Origin: WSZJ01 sp964590435
Lineage (GTDB): Bacteria; Planctomycetota; MHYJ01; WSZJ01
Reading direction: 5' to 3'
DNA: 64,000 nucleotides
Assembly: GCA_964590435.1 (NCBI GenBank)
Contig: CAZPWT010000040.1
Coordinates: 62,001-126,000 of the forward strand
This document shows, piece after piece, positions 9,415 through 17,945 of this stretch; the stretch's first letter is position 1, and each line of letters opens with the position of its first letter. The notes under the pieces were generated by a model. The model was not told the DNA's origin. It worked only from the letters and a program-made list of their open reading frames with translations, and made no database searches. Position numbers and translations under genes: made by a program.

Positions 9415-9672
9415 ATGCGCCGCACCAAGCTGACCCTGAGCGCCGACAGCGCGCTCGTCGAGGCCGCCAAGAAGCTCGCCGCGGCGCGCGGCACGTCCGT
9501 GTCCTCGATGTTCTCCCGGTTCCTCCACTCGCTCCTCGCTGGTGCGGGGACGGACCTGCGCAGCGCGCCGCTGACGCGGAAGGCGTCGGGGCTCGTGAGG
9601 CTTCCGACCGGAAGGACGGATCGGGAGCTGCTCGAAGAGGCGCTCGCCGCGAAGCACGGGCCGCGGCGATGA
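9415..9672 (+). CDS. Antitoxin-like protein of a VapBC-type pair
   Basis: This 85-aa basic protein begins MRRTKLTLSADSALVEAAKK, a ribbon-helix-helix/DUF6364-like N-terminus in which a beta strand precedes two helices and would bind DNA as a dimer. The C-terminal part (DRELLEEALAAKH) would contact the toxin. The ATG at 9415 was chosen over an upstream in-frame start because it has GGAG at the right distance and because the earlier start lies inside the operator. The stop overlaps the PIN-domain gene by four bases. Likely autoregulated through the inverted repeat at 9373-9402. The family call is by pattern, not by search. Confidence 0.75.
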   Translation: MRRTKLTLSADSALVEAAKKLAAARGTSVSSMFSRFLHSLLAGAGTDLRSAPLTRKASGLVRLPTGRTDRELLEEALAAKHGPRR

Positions 9673-10085
9673 GGGTGTTCGTGGACACGAATGTCCTGCT
9701 GGACGTCCTGGCCGAGCGGAAGCCGCACTACGACGCTTCCGCGGCGGTCTGGCTGCTCGCGGAGTCGGGTCGGCTTGACGCCGCAGTCGCGGCAGTGAGC
9801 TTCACCAACTGCTGGTACCTGGTCCGGCGCTTCGGCGGCGCAGCGGCGGCGGGCAAGGCGATCCGGCTCCTGCGCGACGTTTTCCGGCCCGTGGATTTCA
9901 CCGCCCAGGTCCTCAACCAGGCGATCGACGCACGATTCGACGACTTCGAGGACGCCGTGCAGTACCACTCGGCCGTCCAGGCTCGCGCGAAATGTCTCCT
10001 GACCCGGAACGTGGATCATTTCCCGCGCACGCCGATCCCGGTCCTGTCCCCCGCGGAGTTCCTCGCGGCGAATTCGTTCCGGTAG
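9669..10085 (+). CDS. vapC: PIN-domain toxin (VapC-like ribonuclease)
   Basis: This 138-aa PIN-domain protein starts MRVFVDTNVLLDVL, which carries the first catalytic Asp (residue 6). Further acidic residues are in DDFEDAVQ and in the LLTRNVDHF motif near the C-terminus, as in VapC endoribonucleases that cut tRNA or rRNA with Mg2+. ATGA overlap with the upstream antitoxin gives the usual coupled expression. Its position between a molybdenum hydroxylase and fdhD suggests an inserted addiction module, but no flanking repeats were seen. Confidence 0.88.
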   Translation: MRVFVDTNVLLDVLAERKPHYDASAAVWLLAESGRLDAAVAAVSFTNCWYLVRRFGGAAAAGKAIRLLRDVFRPVDFTAQVLNQAIDARFDDFEDAVQYHSAVQARAKCLLTRNVDHFPRTPIPVLSPAEFLAANSFR

Positions 10086-10134
10086 CCGCGCGCCGCTCCA
10101 GGCCCCCCCCGGCGCCATCGGATACCATCCCCGC

Positions 10135-10980
10135 GTGCCCTCCTCCCTCCCCGACCGCTCCCCCGTCACCGCCCGCGCCGTCCGGCGCGTCCGCGTCGGC
10201 CACCCCATGCCCAAGCCCGACCTCGACGCCGTCGCCGTCGAAGAGCCCCTCGAGATCCGGCTCGGCGCCCGCCCGCTTGCGGTCACGATGCGCACGCCGG
10301 GGCTGGAGCGCGAGATGGTGCTCGGGTTCCTGTTCGCGGAAGGGTTAGTTTCGACCGCCGAGGACGCGCGCATTGTCATCGAGCCGCGCGGAAACGTCGC
10401 CCGCGTGCGGCTGCGGGCGGGCCACGCGCACCCGACGGCCACCCGCCACGGCACGCTCACCACCTCCGCGTGCGGCGTCTGTGGCCGCTTCTCCGTCCAG
10501 GACCTCCTCGACCGCGTCGGCCGCGCGCGCGGGGCCGCCCCCGTCACCGCTTCCCTCGTCGCCCGCGCCCCGGCGCTCCTCCGCTCCGCCCAGCCTTCCT
10601 TCGGCCAGACCGGCGGCCTCCACGCCGCCGCCGCGCTCGACGCCCGCGGCCGCCTCCTCGCCGCCGCCGAGGACGTCGGCCGCCACAACGCCGTGGACAA
10701 GGTCGTTGGCCTCCTCCTCGACTCCCGCTCCCTCGACCGCCCCGCGCTCCTCGCCGTCTCCGGCCGCGCTTCCTTCGAGATCGTCCAGAAGGCCGCTGCC
10801 GCGCGCTTCCCCATTCTCGTCGCCGTCGGCGCGCCGTCGTCGCTCGCGGTGGACCTCGCGGAGCGCGCCGGGATCGCGCTCGTGGGGTTCGCGTCGGGGA
10901 AGAGGTTTAACATCTATGCGCATGAGGAGGGGATTCGGTCCGCGTCCCGCTCGGGCCCTGCGAGGGCGCCGAATCGTTAG
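10135..10980 (+). CDS. fdhD: Sulfurtransferase FdhD
   Basis: The 281-aa protein matches FdhD, which passes sulfur from a cysteine desulfurase to molybdenum cofactor for formate dehydrogenase. The redox pair is Cys113/Cys116 in SACGVCG. Other family landmarks are FGQTGGLHAAA, AEDVGRHNAVDKVVG, SGRASFEIVQKA and the C-terminal LAERAGIALVGFASGKRFN. The start is a GTG. No formate dehydrogenase gene is in the window; the closest Mo enzyme is the hydroxylase operon, whose family normally uses XdhC rather than FdhD. Part of its 3' end (10838-10919) has a diverged copy at 12859-12940. Confidence 0.93.
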   Translation: MPSSLPDRSPVTARAVRRVRVGHPMPKPDLDAVAVEEPLEIRLGARPLAVTMRTPGLEREMVLGFLFAEGLVSTAEDARIVIEPRGNVARVRLRAGHAHPTATRHGTLTTSACGVCGRFSVQDLLDRVGRARGAAPVTASLVARAPALLRSAQPSFGQTGGLHAAAALDARGRLLAAAEDVGRHNAVDKVVGLLLDSRSLDRPALLAVSGRASFEIVQKAAAARFPILVAVGAPSSLAVDLAERAGIALVGFASGKRFNIYAHEEGIRSASRSGPARAPNR

Positions 10981-11192
10981 TGAGGGCTCGTCCGTGCCCA
11001 TGAATCTTCAGACCCGAAACAGGTATGTGGCGAACGTGTCCGACTTCCGGAACCGACTTCCCGGCATGGGCGCCGAACGGATCGCGCTTGATCAGCCCCC
11101 CCCTGGGTTCAGTACGCTTGCGATCGCGCAAGCCGGGAATTGCTCTCGGATGTCGCGCAGAATATCAGTGAGTCTCTTCGGAAGAGTTTGAC

Positions 11193-11681
11193 ATGATCAA
11201 GATGCGGCCCGTGTGGCATGCGTGGTGGACGAGCCCCTTCCTCGCCAGCCTGCTTCTGTACTCGATCGCGCTGGCGGAGGACAAGAAGTGCAGCCCCAAG
11301 CTGGACCTCCAGTGCCCGACCCAGATCAAGGCGGGCCAGGGCACGGGTGCCGAGGGAGCGGTCCACGAAGATCCTCAGGATCCGGACTCAAAGGTGGTTT
11401 CGGATGACAGGCTCATCGCAACGGTCCTGAAGATGGAGAACTGCACCCAGTGCATGGTGAGTTGCGTTGCGACATGGACCGAAGGTGCGGGTCAGTTCAA
11501 GAAGAACGTCACGGACAACAGTTTTCAGTCTACCCAAGCCCTGCCCGACCAGCCTGTACCGATCATGGGAGTCGCGAAAGGCGCTCCCACCGGCGCGAAG
11601 GTGGATTTCGAAGTGAGATTGATCTGCGACGGACAGGAGAGGGTCGTCAGGAAGTGCCCGTCCGTTCCGGTTGTTCAGTGA
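11193..11681 (+). CDS. Small exported protein of unknown function
   Basis: A 162-aa protein with a probable signal peptide (hydrophobic stretch about residues 13-27, followed by ALAEDKK). The mature part has cysteines at the start (KKCSPKLDLQC), a CTQCMVSC cluster in the middle and one near the end (VRKCPSVPVV), suggesting disulfides or metal binding in the periplasm. I do not recognise the family. The codons are less G+C-rich than in neighbouring genes. The 212-bp gap before it contains a short ORF from 11000 that I do not consider coding. A terminator follows at 11700-11740. Confidence 0.6.
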   Translation: MIKMRPVWHAWWTSPFLASLLLYSIALAEDKKCSPKLDLQCPTQIKAGQGTGAEGAVHEDPQDPDSKVVSDDRLIATVLKMENCTQCMVSCVATWTEGAGQFKKNVTDNSFQSTQALPDQPVPIMGVAKGAPTGAKVDFEVRLICDGQERVVRKCPSVPVVQ

Positions 11682-11699
11682 ATCGATGCCATCATGGCT

Positions 11700-11740
11700 G
11701 GAAGCCGTCGGGTCGAGATCCGGCGGCTTCCGGCTTTTTC
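11700..11740 (+). terminator. Rho-independent terminator
   Basis: GGAAGCCG (11700-11707) pairs with CGGCTTCC (11724-11731) and is followed by CTTTTTC (T-run 11735-11739). It sits between the small exported protein and the next gene, so the two are probably separate transcripts. Confidence 0.65.
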
Positions 11741-11757
11741 TCGGCCATCGCGTGAAC

Positions 11758-12825
11758 ATGACCAAGGCCGGTGTTCCTTTTTTCACAGGCGCGCTCCTCG
11801 GCGCGCTCCTGGCAATCATGATTTGTCGTTCGGTGCACTCCGGCGCTCGGGAGCAGCCTCCTAGCCCGGTTAACTCGTCGCATGCCCCGCCGGATGAGTC
11901 CCGCGAACGGGATCGGCAACTCGCTGAATTGAAACGCGAGGTCAGCCGGCTTCAACGCCTGGTCAGTGTCCTGACTGCAACCCAATCCGCCGATGTGGCC
12001 GATGCCAGGCGTTCGACAGGGAATCTGAGACTGACAGGATCCGCGATCGCGCGCGAGCAGCTTCGGGCTTTGGGAAAGGAGTACGCACGATTGCTCGCGC
12101 GGTCTCGGTCGGAATCGGGAGATCTCAGCGCGGAGTGGCAACGGCTTTTGGAAGAGCTTGCGAGGGTCGATGACTCGCTTGTCGCCACACTCGGCGTCTC
12201 CGGCGCCCAGGCTCTCTACTCACCCTTCGGTACCCCGGAACTTCTTCTGGGTTTCCTTCAACAGACACCACCCGGGTTGACCGAGGCAGAGATGACAGCG
12301 GTGCGGTCCGCACTGGATCGGTCCCAGTCTGCCTGGATTCACGCCACCGAGGGCTGGTCCGACAGGAGCGAACTCGAACGCAATCTCGAGAGCCTCGAAC
12401 TTGAGATTCTGGCGCGACGGGAAGTCGTGCAGTTCGCCGGCTTCGAGCAACTCGATGCCATTCGTATGCTGGATTCCCGGCTGGCTTCGGGGACTTCGGA
12501 CAAGGTCTATTTCCCGGGAGATCGAGACACCTTCGCCTCCCGCGTCGCGGCCGACTGGGGCGAGAAGCTCCGCGCCGATGCAGGCCAGCGGCGTGATCTT
12601 GAACGCATCGCCCGGGAGTTCCGCGACGACTACGAACTCCACGAACGCGAGTTGCTTCGCGGGATTCCGCCGGGTGGCAGCCCGGACTGGCGGGCGAAAC
12701 AGTGCGCCGAGCTACGGACGATGGTCACAGCTATCGGGAGAATGTCGGACTCGATGACCCTTACCGATGAACAGAAGGCGAAGCTCAAGGCGTGGTCCGA
12801 GATTTACAGCTGGCGGGAGCGCTAG
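11758..12825 (+). CDS. Membrane-anchored coiled-coil protein of unknown function
   Basis: The ATG at 11758 gives 355 aa beginning with one membrane segment (about residues 6-21, FFTGALLGALLAIMI). The earlier in-frame start at 11671 would read through the terminator hairpin and is less likely. After the anchor come a Pro/Ser-rich stretch and a predicted coiled coil (RQLAELKREVSRLQRL). The rest is helical and charged without a recognised catalytic motif; it loosely recalls Spy/CpxP-like or planctomycete exported helical proteins. Together with the preceding gene it lies between fdhD and a diverged copy of the fdhD tail. Confidence 0.6.
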   Translation: MTKAGVPFFTGALLGALLAIMICRSVHSGAREQPPSPVNSSHAPPDESRERDRQLAELKREVSRLQRLVSVLTATQSADVADARRSTGNLRLTGSAIAREQLRALGKEYARLLARSRSESGDLSAEWQRLLEELARVDDSLVATLGVSGAQALYSPFGTPELLLGFLQQTPPGLTEAEMTAVRSALDRSQSAWIHATEGWSDRSELERNLESLELEILARREVVQFAGFEQLDAIRMLDSRLASGTSDKVYFPGDRDTFASRVAADWGEKLRADAGQRRDLERIAREFRDDYELHERELLRGIPPGGSPDWRAKQCAELRTMVTAIGRMSDSMTLTDEQKAKLKAWSEIYSWRER

Positions 12826-12827
12826 GC

Positions 12828-12974
12828 GCCAGCGCGCATCTCCTGTTCTCGTCGCCGCCGTCGCTCGCGGTGGACCTCGCAGAGCGCGCGGGGATCGCGC
12901 TTGTGGGGTTTGCGTCGGGAAAGAAGTTCAACGTCTATGCCCACTCAGAACGGGTGGGGTTCGGGAGTCGGTAA
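12828..12974 (+). pseudogene. Diverged remnant of an fdhD 3' end
   Basis: Bases 12859-12940 align without gaps to 10838-10919 of fdhD with 74 of 82 identical, by eye. Six of the eight differences are synonymous, so the copy evolved under protein-level selection before it was broken. Upstream similarity continues to about 12828 but contains an apparent 8-10 base deletion that changes frame. The translated piece includes LAERAGIALVGFASGKKFN. It has no start or catalytic cysteines and is a fossil of a second fdhD gene. Confidence 0.8.
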
Positions 12975-13026
12975 CCGGTCCGATTTCCACCTGAACCCTT
13001 GCCCTTCGCAATCGTTGAATGAACTC

Positions 13027-14085
13027 ATGCAGATCTGGTTGCGCCTGTTCGCCGCGATCCTCCTCGCGGCCTCTCCCGCGGCGGCCGACGTGTACCGCAC
13101 GACGGACGGCGGCAAATCCTGGGTGGCCCGCGGGCCGAAGGACTACGTCGTCAGCCGGCTGACCGCGGACCCGAAAGACCCGGCCGTGGCGTGGGTCGTC
13201 GCGCAACCCACCGCGGCCGTCCTTCCGCCCGGCGAGAACCCGAAGTTCGCTTCGCCCGTCCTGCTCCGCACGGCGGACGGCGGCCAGAAGTGGGAGAAGA
13301 TCGCCTCATACAAGGGCCCCGATCCACTGTGCGTCGCCATCGACCCCGCGAATTCCGACACGATCCTGGTCGGCGGCTGGTTCGGGTCGATCAGCCGCTC
13401 CATCGACGCCGGACAGACGTGGGAGAAACTCCCGGTCGGGGACTTCGACTCGTCGCCGCAATCGTTCCGGGAGAACACCTCCTGCAACGTCAGCTCGCTC
13501 GCGATGCGCGGGGAGAGAATCCTCGCGGGTTTCGAGCGCGCCGGAAGCGGCTTCCTCGCGCTCAGCGAGGACTCCGGCAAGACGTGGCTCCGGATTCTCC
13601 AGGATGGATGCTTCTCGTGCGTGCTCTTCGGGGACCGCATCCTCGCGTACACCAGGGGATGGGACCTCGTGCAGTCGTCCGACGGAGGCAAGACCTGGAG
13701 CAAGCTCCGCACGGTTCACTGCCGTCATGACTGCCAGGAGGGAACGTTCGCCCTGTCTCCTGACGGGAAGGAGGTCGTCTTCGCACGCCGTGACGAAACG
13801 ATCGCGTGCCTCGCAGGGGAGGACTGGAAACCCTGGAAGTCACCCGCGGCGGACGAGTGCCTGAAACAGGTTCTGCTCCTCGGCAAGGAAGCGCTGGCCC
13901 TGGTCCGGCAGGGCGCGACCGAGGAACACAAAGGACATCAGCACTTCCGCGCGGGCGACGAGGTGCTGTTGAAAGCACGAGATGCTTCGGGCGAATGGAG
14001 CGCCCGGACGCTTCCGGAGGATTGCGTGCCGGAATCTCTCGTGCGCGCCGGCGACGGCGGCGCCGTGTGGCTGCTGACGAAGTAG
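13027..14085 (+). CDS. Exported BNR/sortilin-like beta-propeller protein
   Basis: The 352-aa protein has a signal peptide (MQIWLRLFAAILLAASPAAA). Five Asp-box-like motifs follow: RTTDGGKSW, RTADGGQKW, RSIDAGQTW, LSEDSGKTW and QSSDGGKTW. These mark blades of a BNR or VPS10-type propeller such as those in plant-type photosystem II stability factors and sialidases. No sialidase catalytic set was identified, so a binding role outside the cytoplasm is more likely. The start was taken at 13027 because it gives a clean signal peptide; the frame is open upstream through the fdhD remnant. Confidence 0.75.
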   Translation: MQIWLRLFAAILLAASPAAADVYRTTDGGKSWVARGPKDYVVSRLTADPKDPAVAWVVAQPTAAVLPPGENPKFASPVLLRTADGGQKWEKIASYKGPDPLCVAIDPANSDTILVGGWFGSISRSIDAGQTWEKLPVGDFDSSPQSFRENTSCNVSSLAMRGERILAGFERAGSGFLALSEDSGKTWLRILQDGCFSCVLFGDRILAYTRGWDLVQSSDGGKTWSKLRTVHCRHDCQEGTFALSPDGKEVVFARRDETIACLAGEDWKPWKSPAADECLKQVLLLGKEALALVRQGATEEHKGHQHFRAGDEVLLKARDASGEWSARTLPEDCVPESLVRAGDGGAVWLLTK

Positions 14086-14117
14086 ATCGCCGGGAGAGGC
14101 CAACTTTCGTGCCACGC

Positions 14118-14492
14118 TCAGCAGGCGCCGCCGCCCTTGGCGAATTCGGCCCACATCAACCAGTAACCCACGAAGAGCACCTGCAGGATGCCTGAAATCG
14201 TCAGCCACGTGACGGGAACCGGCGAGTGAAGCGCTTTCCGGAAGACAAGGCCAACCGCGAACGGTGCGATGAGCGCGGAAACGAAGATGGCTTCCATGTA
14301 GTAGGCTAAGACGATGCTGTCGTCGCGCTCGAAGAGCCGGAAGACCGGATTCGGTGGATCGGCCATGTGCCAGAGGATTGCGGTGGCGAGGGACGGCAGC
14401 AACGTGGTGAGCGCGCAGGAAACGAGAAGAAGGACTCTCCGCGGCCCGGAGGACGATGGCTCGCTGCGGATGTCGGCAGATTCGCTGGCCAT
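14118..14492 (-). CDS. Small integral membrane protein, unknown
   Basis: A 124-aa protein with three or four hydrophobic segments: about residues 19-38 (VLLLVSCALTTLLPSLATAI), 62-82 and 92-113. The N-terminus is Ser/Glu-rich and probably cytoplasmic. No motif was recognised. It converges with the propeller gene; only 32 bp separate the two stops. Codon use fits the rest of the window. Confidence 0.55.
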   Translation of the reverse strand: MASESADIRSEPSSSGPRRVLLLVSCALTTLLPSLATAILWHMADPPNPVFRLFERDDSIVLAYYMEAIFVSALIAPFAVGLVFRKALHSPVPVTWLTISGILQVLFVGYWLMWAEFAKGGGAC

Positions 14493-14539
14493 CCCGTTAT
14501 TGTAGGGTTCGAGCCACTCGTGACGACGGGGCTTCTTTC

Positions 14540-14773
14540 GATCAGCGGCGCCAGGCCTGGAGTTTCCTGAAGGGGGGCGGCGCGCGCCGCGACCGCGGGT
14601 ACTACTGGACGCACGTCGGCGCGGATCTCGACGGGCTGTTCGAGAAGTACCGCAGGGCGGGCGCGGAGATCGTCAGCCCGCCGGAGGACAGGCCGTGGGG
14701 GCTCCGCGATTTCCGGCTGCGCGATCCCGACGGGCACCTGCACTGCTTCGCGGCGGAGATCGGGACGAAGTAG
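14540..14773 (+). pseudogene. 3' remnant of a glyoxalase/VOC-family gene
   Basis: The translated tail contains YYWTHVGADLDGLFEKY, a RAGAEIV segment and FRLRDPDGHLHCF, the typical second half of a vicinal-oxygen-chelate subunit, including the DPDGH ending. The first half (normally about 60 residues) is missing: upstream in this frame the translation loses all family resemblance and overlaps the start of the divergent membrane gene. Most likely a truncated fragment and not an active enzyme. Confidence 0.65.
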
Positions 14774-14806
14774 ACTGGCGATCTCCCTCTGCTCCCCGGA
14801 GTTCGC

Positions 14807-16411
14807 ATGAGTCGATTCCTTCCCGCCGCGCTCGCCGCCGCCGCCGCTTCGTCCCTCGCCCTCGCCGAAGACGCCGCTTCCACCGCGATGCTCCGCAACA
14901 CGGGCGGGCCGGTGATCGAGATCGTGGGGCCGGGCGGTGAAGCGCTCGGGCGGGTGGTTTCGCCGGGGTGGAGCCTGGCTCTTTCCGAAGGCCGCCCGCA
15001 GATCAGCGCCATCTCCGCAAACCAGGCGCTCGTCGTCTGGTACGGGCCTGGCGGGGCGGCGGTTTCGATCGTCGAATCCTCCGGCGGGGCGCTCCGCGAA
15101 GTCTGGAGCGACGCGTTCGAGCCGGGGTGGACGATCCATGCGGCGCGCGACTTCAACAAGGACGGGCGGCCGGATTTCCTGATGCTCAAGACCGCGGGCG
15201 AGGGGGACGAGCGGTCGTTCTCCTGCGCGATCGCCGTCTGGGACAGGCAGAAGGGGATCGACGTGGTCACCGACCCGGTGACGATCGTCCCGCAATGCCG
15301 CGGCGCGTATTTCACGACCGGCGACATGGACGGCGACGGCGCCGCCGACGTCGTCTTCCACAGCTTCGACTACGGCGGGTCGTTCGAGACGAACCTCTGC
15401 ATGCTCAAGGGGCACGGCGACGGGACCGTCGACGCCGCGCCGAAGAAGGTGGTGATGCTCACGAGCCCTCACGCCGCCTCCAGCCCGGTCCTCGAGGACC
15501 TCGACGGCGACGGCGACCTCGACGTGTTCCTGCCGCCGGACGACGACGTGTCCGACGAAGGTCAGTGCTACGTCGCGTTCAACAAGGGCGACGGCCAGAT
15601 GGAGAACCTCAAGGAGTCCGTGGACCTGAACCCCGCGAACGAAGGCGACACCGCGGACACCTTCATCGCGACCGCTTCCATGGCCGACGTGGACCATGAC
15701 GGGAAGCTCGACCTGGTCGCGCGATGCGATTTCATCGAAGCGAAGACCTGGGAGATCCGCGTTCACCGCGGCCAGGGCGGCGGGCAGTTCGAGGAGAAGG
15801 GGCAGGTGCTCGCTTCCGGGGAGTACGCGACAGCCGCGCAGCCCGCGCTCGCCTGGATCGGCTGGCCCGGGCGGGACGCGCAGCCGGCGGCCGAGGAGCC
15901 CCCCGCGAAGAAGGTGATGGAGGCATGGTGGACGGCTCTCGGCTCCACGAAACCTCGTGAAGCGGCCCGCGCGATGGGATCGTTCCTGAGGGCCGGGGCC
16001 GCGGCGGCGCCGTTCCTCGTCGAGCACGTTCCCGCCGGCGCGAAACTGGACGAAGATCGCATCGCGGCTCTCCTCCGCGATCTCGACGCCGACGACTTCG
16101 CGGTGCGCGAGAAAGCCAGCGCCGCCCTTCTCGGGATGGCGGATGTCGCGGAGCCGCTCCTGAAGGCGGCCATGGCCGAAACAAGTTCCGCCGAGGTCAA
16201 GGCGCGGTTGCGCGAGATCCTCGAGAACCCGCCTGCAGGCAAGCTGTCCGACCTGAAGCCCGAGGACCACGCGATGCTCCGCCTGCTGGCGCTTCTCGAG
16301 GCCCTCGATACGCCCGAGGCCCGCGAAGCGATGGCCCGGCTGGTGAACCCGAACGTCTCCCTCGCGCTCCGGACGGCGGCGGGCGAGGCGGTCCGGCGGC
16401 AGAAACGATAA
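14807..16411 (+). CDS. Exported FG-GAP/VCBS repeat protein with C-terminal HEAT-like region
   Basis: A 534-aa protein with a signal peptide (ALAAAAASSLALA). Calcium-binding FG-GAP/VCBS-like loops are seen as FNKDGRPDF, DMDGDGAADV, DLDGDGDLDVF and DVDHDGKLDLV, so residues of about 50-330 probably form a beta-propeller. A second region (about 360-530) is helical and HEAT-like (LRDLDADDFAVREKASAAL, LLALLEALDTPEAREAM), a combination often met in exported planctomycete proteins. It probably acts as a binding scaffold in the periplasm; no enzyme motif was seen. Confidence 0.75.
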   Translation: MSRFLPAALAAAAASSLALAEDAASTAMLRNTGGPVIEIVGPGGEALGRVVSPGWSLALSEGRPQISAISANQALVVWYGPGGAAVSIVESSGGALREVWSDAFEPGWTIHAARDFNKDGRPDFLMLKTAGEGDERSFSCAIAVWDRQKGIDVVTDPVTIVPQCRGAYFTTGDMDGDGAADVVFHSFDYGGSFETNLCMLKGHGDGTVDAAPKKVVMLTSPHAASSPVLEDLDGDGDLDVFLPPDDDVSDEGQCYVAFNKGDGQMENLKESVDLNPANEGDTADTFIATASMADVDHDGKLDLVARCDFIEAKTWEIRVHRGQGGGQFEEKGQVLASGEYATAAQPALAWIGWPGRDAQPAAEEPPAKKVMEAWWTALGSTKPREAARAMGSFLRAGAAAAPFLVEHVPAGAKLDEDRIAALLRDLDADDFAVREKASAALLGMADVAEPLLKAAMAETSSAEVKARLREILENPPAGKLSDLKPEDHAMLRLLALLEALDTPEAREAMARLVNPNVSLALRTAAGEAVRRQKR

Positions 16412-16435
16412 GCGGGGCCGAGCCTGGCCCAACCC

Positions 16436-16600
16436 TCACGCGCGGAATGGCTCAATCCCGGCGGCGCCGCAGGCGTCGCGCAGGAGAGCGTGGCGGAAGA
16501 GATAAGCGATCTCGGCGTTCACGGACGCATGGTAGTCAAGGGCCGCTTCGCAGCAGAAGACCGGATGGGCTGGTGTCGCGGGCGGCAGGGCAAACGTCCT
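16436..16600 (-). pseudogene. Possible minus-strand 3' gene remnant
   Basis: Between the FG-GAP gene and the kinase stop, the minus strand reads a coding-like tail ending at a stop at 16436. It contains AEIAYLFRHALLRDACGAAG, resembling the YxFRHALLR motif of planctomycete and AAA-type signalling proteins. Third codon positions are strongly G/C. There is no start codon in the fragment, and the upstream part runs into the kinase in another frame. A decayed tail is the simplest reading. Confidence 0.35.
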
Positions 16601-16607
16601 TCGCGCC

Positions 16608-17762
16608 TCAGTTCTGTCGCTTCCGCCGCGGCGCGAATCGCGGGCGCGCCTCGGGTGCCGGCGCGGGCGCCGGCGTGGCCGGCGGAACCGGGGGCGCGGT
16701 GGCCGCGTGCCAGTGGGCCCAGGCGCAGTGCTCGAGCGCCGTGGCGAAGTCGCCGGGGGTGGCGAAGCGCCGCGCGCGGTCCTTCTGCAGGGCGCAGGCG
16801 ATGGCGTTCGACGTCGCAACCGAAACGGCGGGGTTCACGGCGCACGCCGCGAGCGGGGCTTCGTGGATGTGCCGCGACAGGACGTCCGCGACGGTGCCGC
16901 CGGGGAACGGAGTGGAGCCGGTGAGCATCTGGAAGAGCGTGACGCCGAGGGAGTAGATGTCGCTTCGGATGTCCACGTCGCTGGAACCGCGGGCCTGTTC
17001 CGGGGACATGTACGCGGGAGTGCCGTTGAGCACGCCGCCGGCGCCGGTGCCGCTGGGAATGGCCAGCCCCAGGTCCGCGAGCTTCGCCGCGCCGCTGCGC
17101 GCGAGGAGGATGTTCCCGGGCTTGACGTCGCGGTGGACGAGGGCGTTCTCGTGGGCGTGCTGGAGCGCGCGGGCGACCTGGCCGCCGATCGTCAGGCAGG
17201 TGCGCTCGTCGAGCGGCACGCGCGGCTGGAGGACCTGGCTCAGCGGCGGTCCCTCCACGAGCTCCATCACGAAGTAGTGCACGCCGCCCGAGCAGCCGAC
17301 GTCGATCCCCTGCACGACGTTCGGGTGCGACAGCCGCGCCACGATCCGGGCCTCGCGGACGAACCGCGCGACGACGGCCGGGTCTTCCGCCAGCCGCGGG
17401 TGGAGGATCTTGATCGCGACGACGCGGTCCATCGAGATCTGCACCGCGCGCAGCACGCGGCCGGACTGCCCTCTCCCGATTTCCTTCTCCAGCCGGTACC
17501 CCGGGATCTCCAGCGCCGTCTCCACGTCCGTCTGGATCTTCGCGACGACCGCCGCCTGCGCGGCCGAAATCCACTTCTTCGAGACGAGGAACTCCCCCAG
17601 CTTCACCGCGGCGGTCCCGTTCGCCTGGAGATCGCGCTGAAGGGCCAGCGCTTCCTGCAGCCGCTGCTTCGAGATGAACCCGAGGCGGACGGCGATGGCG
17701 CCGAACTGCCCTTCCGGGGGCGGGGCGGCGGGCTTGCCCTGGGGGCCGGGCGCCGGGTTCAT
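16608..17762 (-). CDS. Soluble Ser/Thr protein kinase with N-terminal GspE-N-like domain
   Basis: 384 aa from the ATG at 17762. Residues 20-80 contain two repeated helical motifs (AVRLGFISKQRLQEAL, LGEFLVSKKWISAAQA) like the N-terminal domain of GspE ATPases. The kinase domain spans about 89-350: glycine loop IGRGQSGRV, catalytic Lys118 (VVAIKIL), HRD at 210-212 (VHRDVKPGN), DLG in place of DFG at 230-232 and SPEQ at 253-256. A Pro/Ala-rich tail follows; no membrane segment was found, so the kinase is cytoplasmic. It is divergent from the radical SAM gene with a 183-bp gap. Confidence 0.88.
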   Translation of the reverse strand: MNPAPGPQGKPAAPPPEGQFGAIAVRLGFISKQRLQEALALQRDLQANGTAAVKLGEFLVSKKWISAAQAAVVAKIQTDVETALEIPGYRLEKEIGRGQSGRVLRAVQISMDRVVAIKILHPRLAEDPAVVARFVREARIVARLSHPNVVQGIDVGCSGGVHYFVMELVEGPPLSQVLQPRVPLDERTCLTIGGQVARALQHAHENALVHRDVKPGNILLARSGAAKLADLGLAIPSGTGAGGVLNGTPAYMSPEQARGSSDVDIRSDIYSLGVTLFQMLTGSTPFPGGTVADVLSRHIHEAPLAACAVNPAVSVATSNAIACALQKDRARRFATPGDFATALEHCAWAHWHAATAPPVPPATPAPAPAPEARPRFAPRRKRQN

Positions 17763-17945
17763 TCGGGTCGAGTCTCCGTCGAGGCGGCGATCGGGTGGCC
17801 TTCCGAAACCCGGGAAGTTCCGCGCCGCGGGGACGAACTGTACCGGGAAGTCCTGCCGGGGTCGAGCGCGCACCCGAGCGGTTTCTGCGAACTTCCGGCC
17901 GCGCGCGGCGTCTATACAGTGGATTCAACGAACGGAGACGGCCCG

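Noticed and set aside
11000..11191. A 63-codon open frame upstream of the small exported protein
   Set aside because: No ribosome-binding site, no recognisable features and poor codon use; probably chance.
12901..13026. Upstream start for the BNR-like propeller protein inside the fdhD remnant
   Set aside because: It would add a hydrophilic stretch before the signal peptide; the ATG at 13027 gives a normal exported protein.
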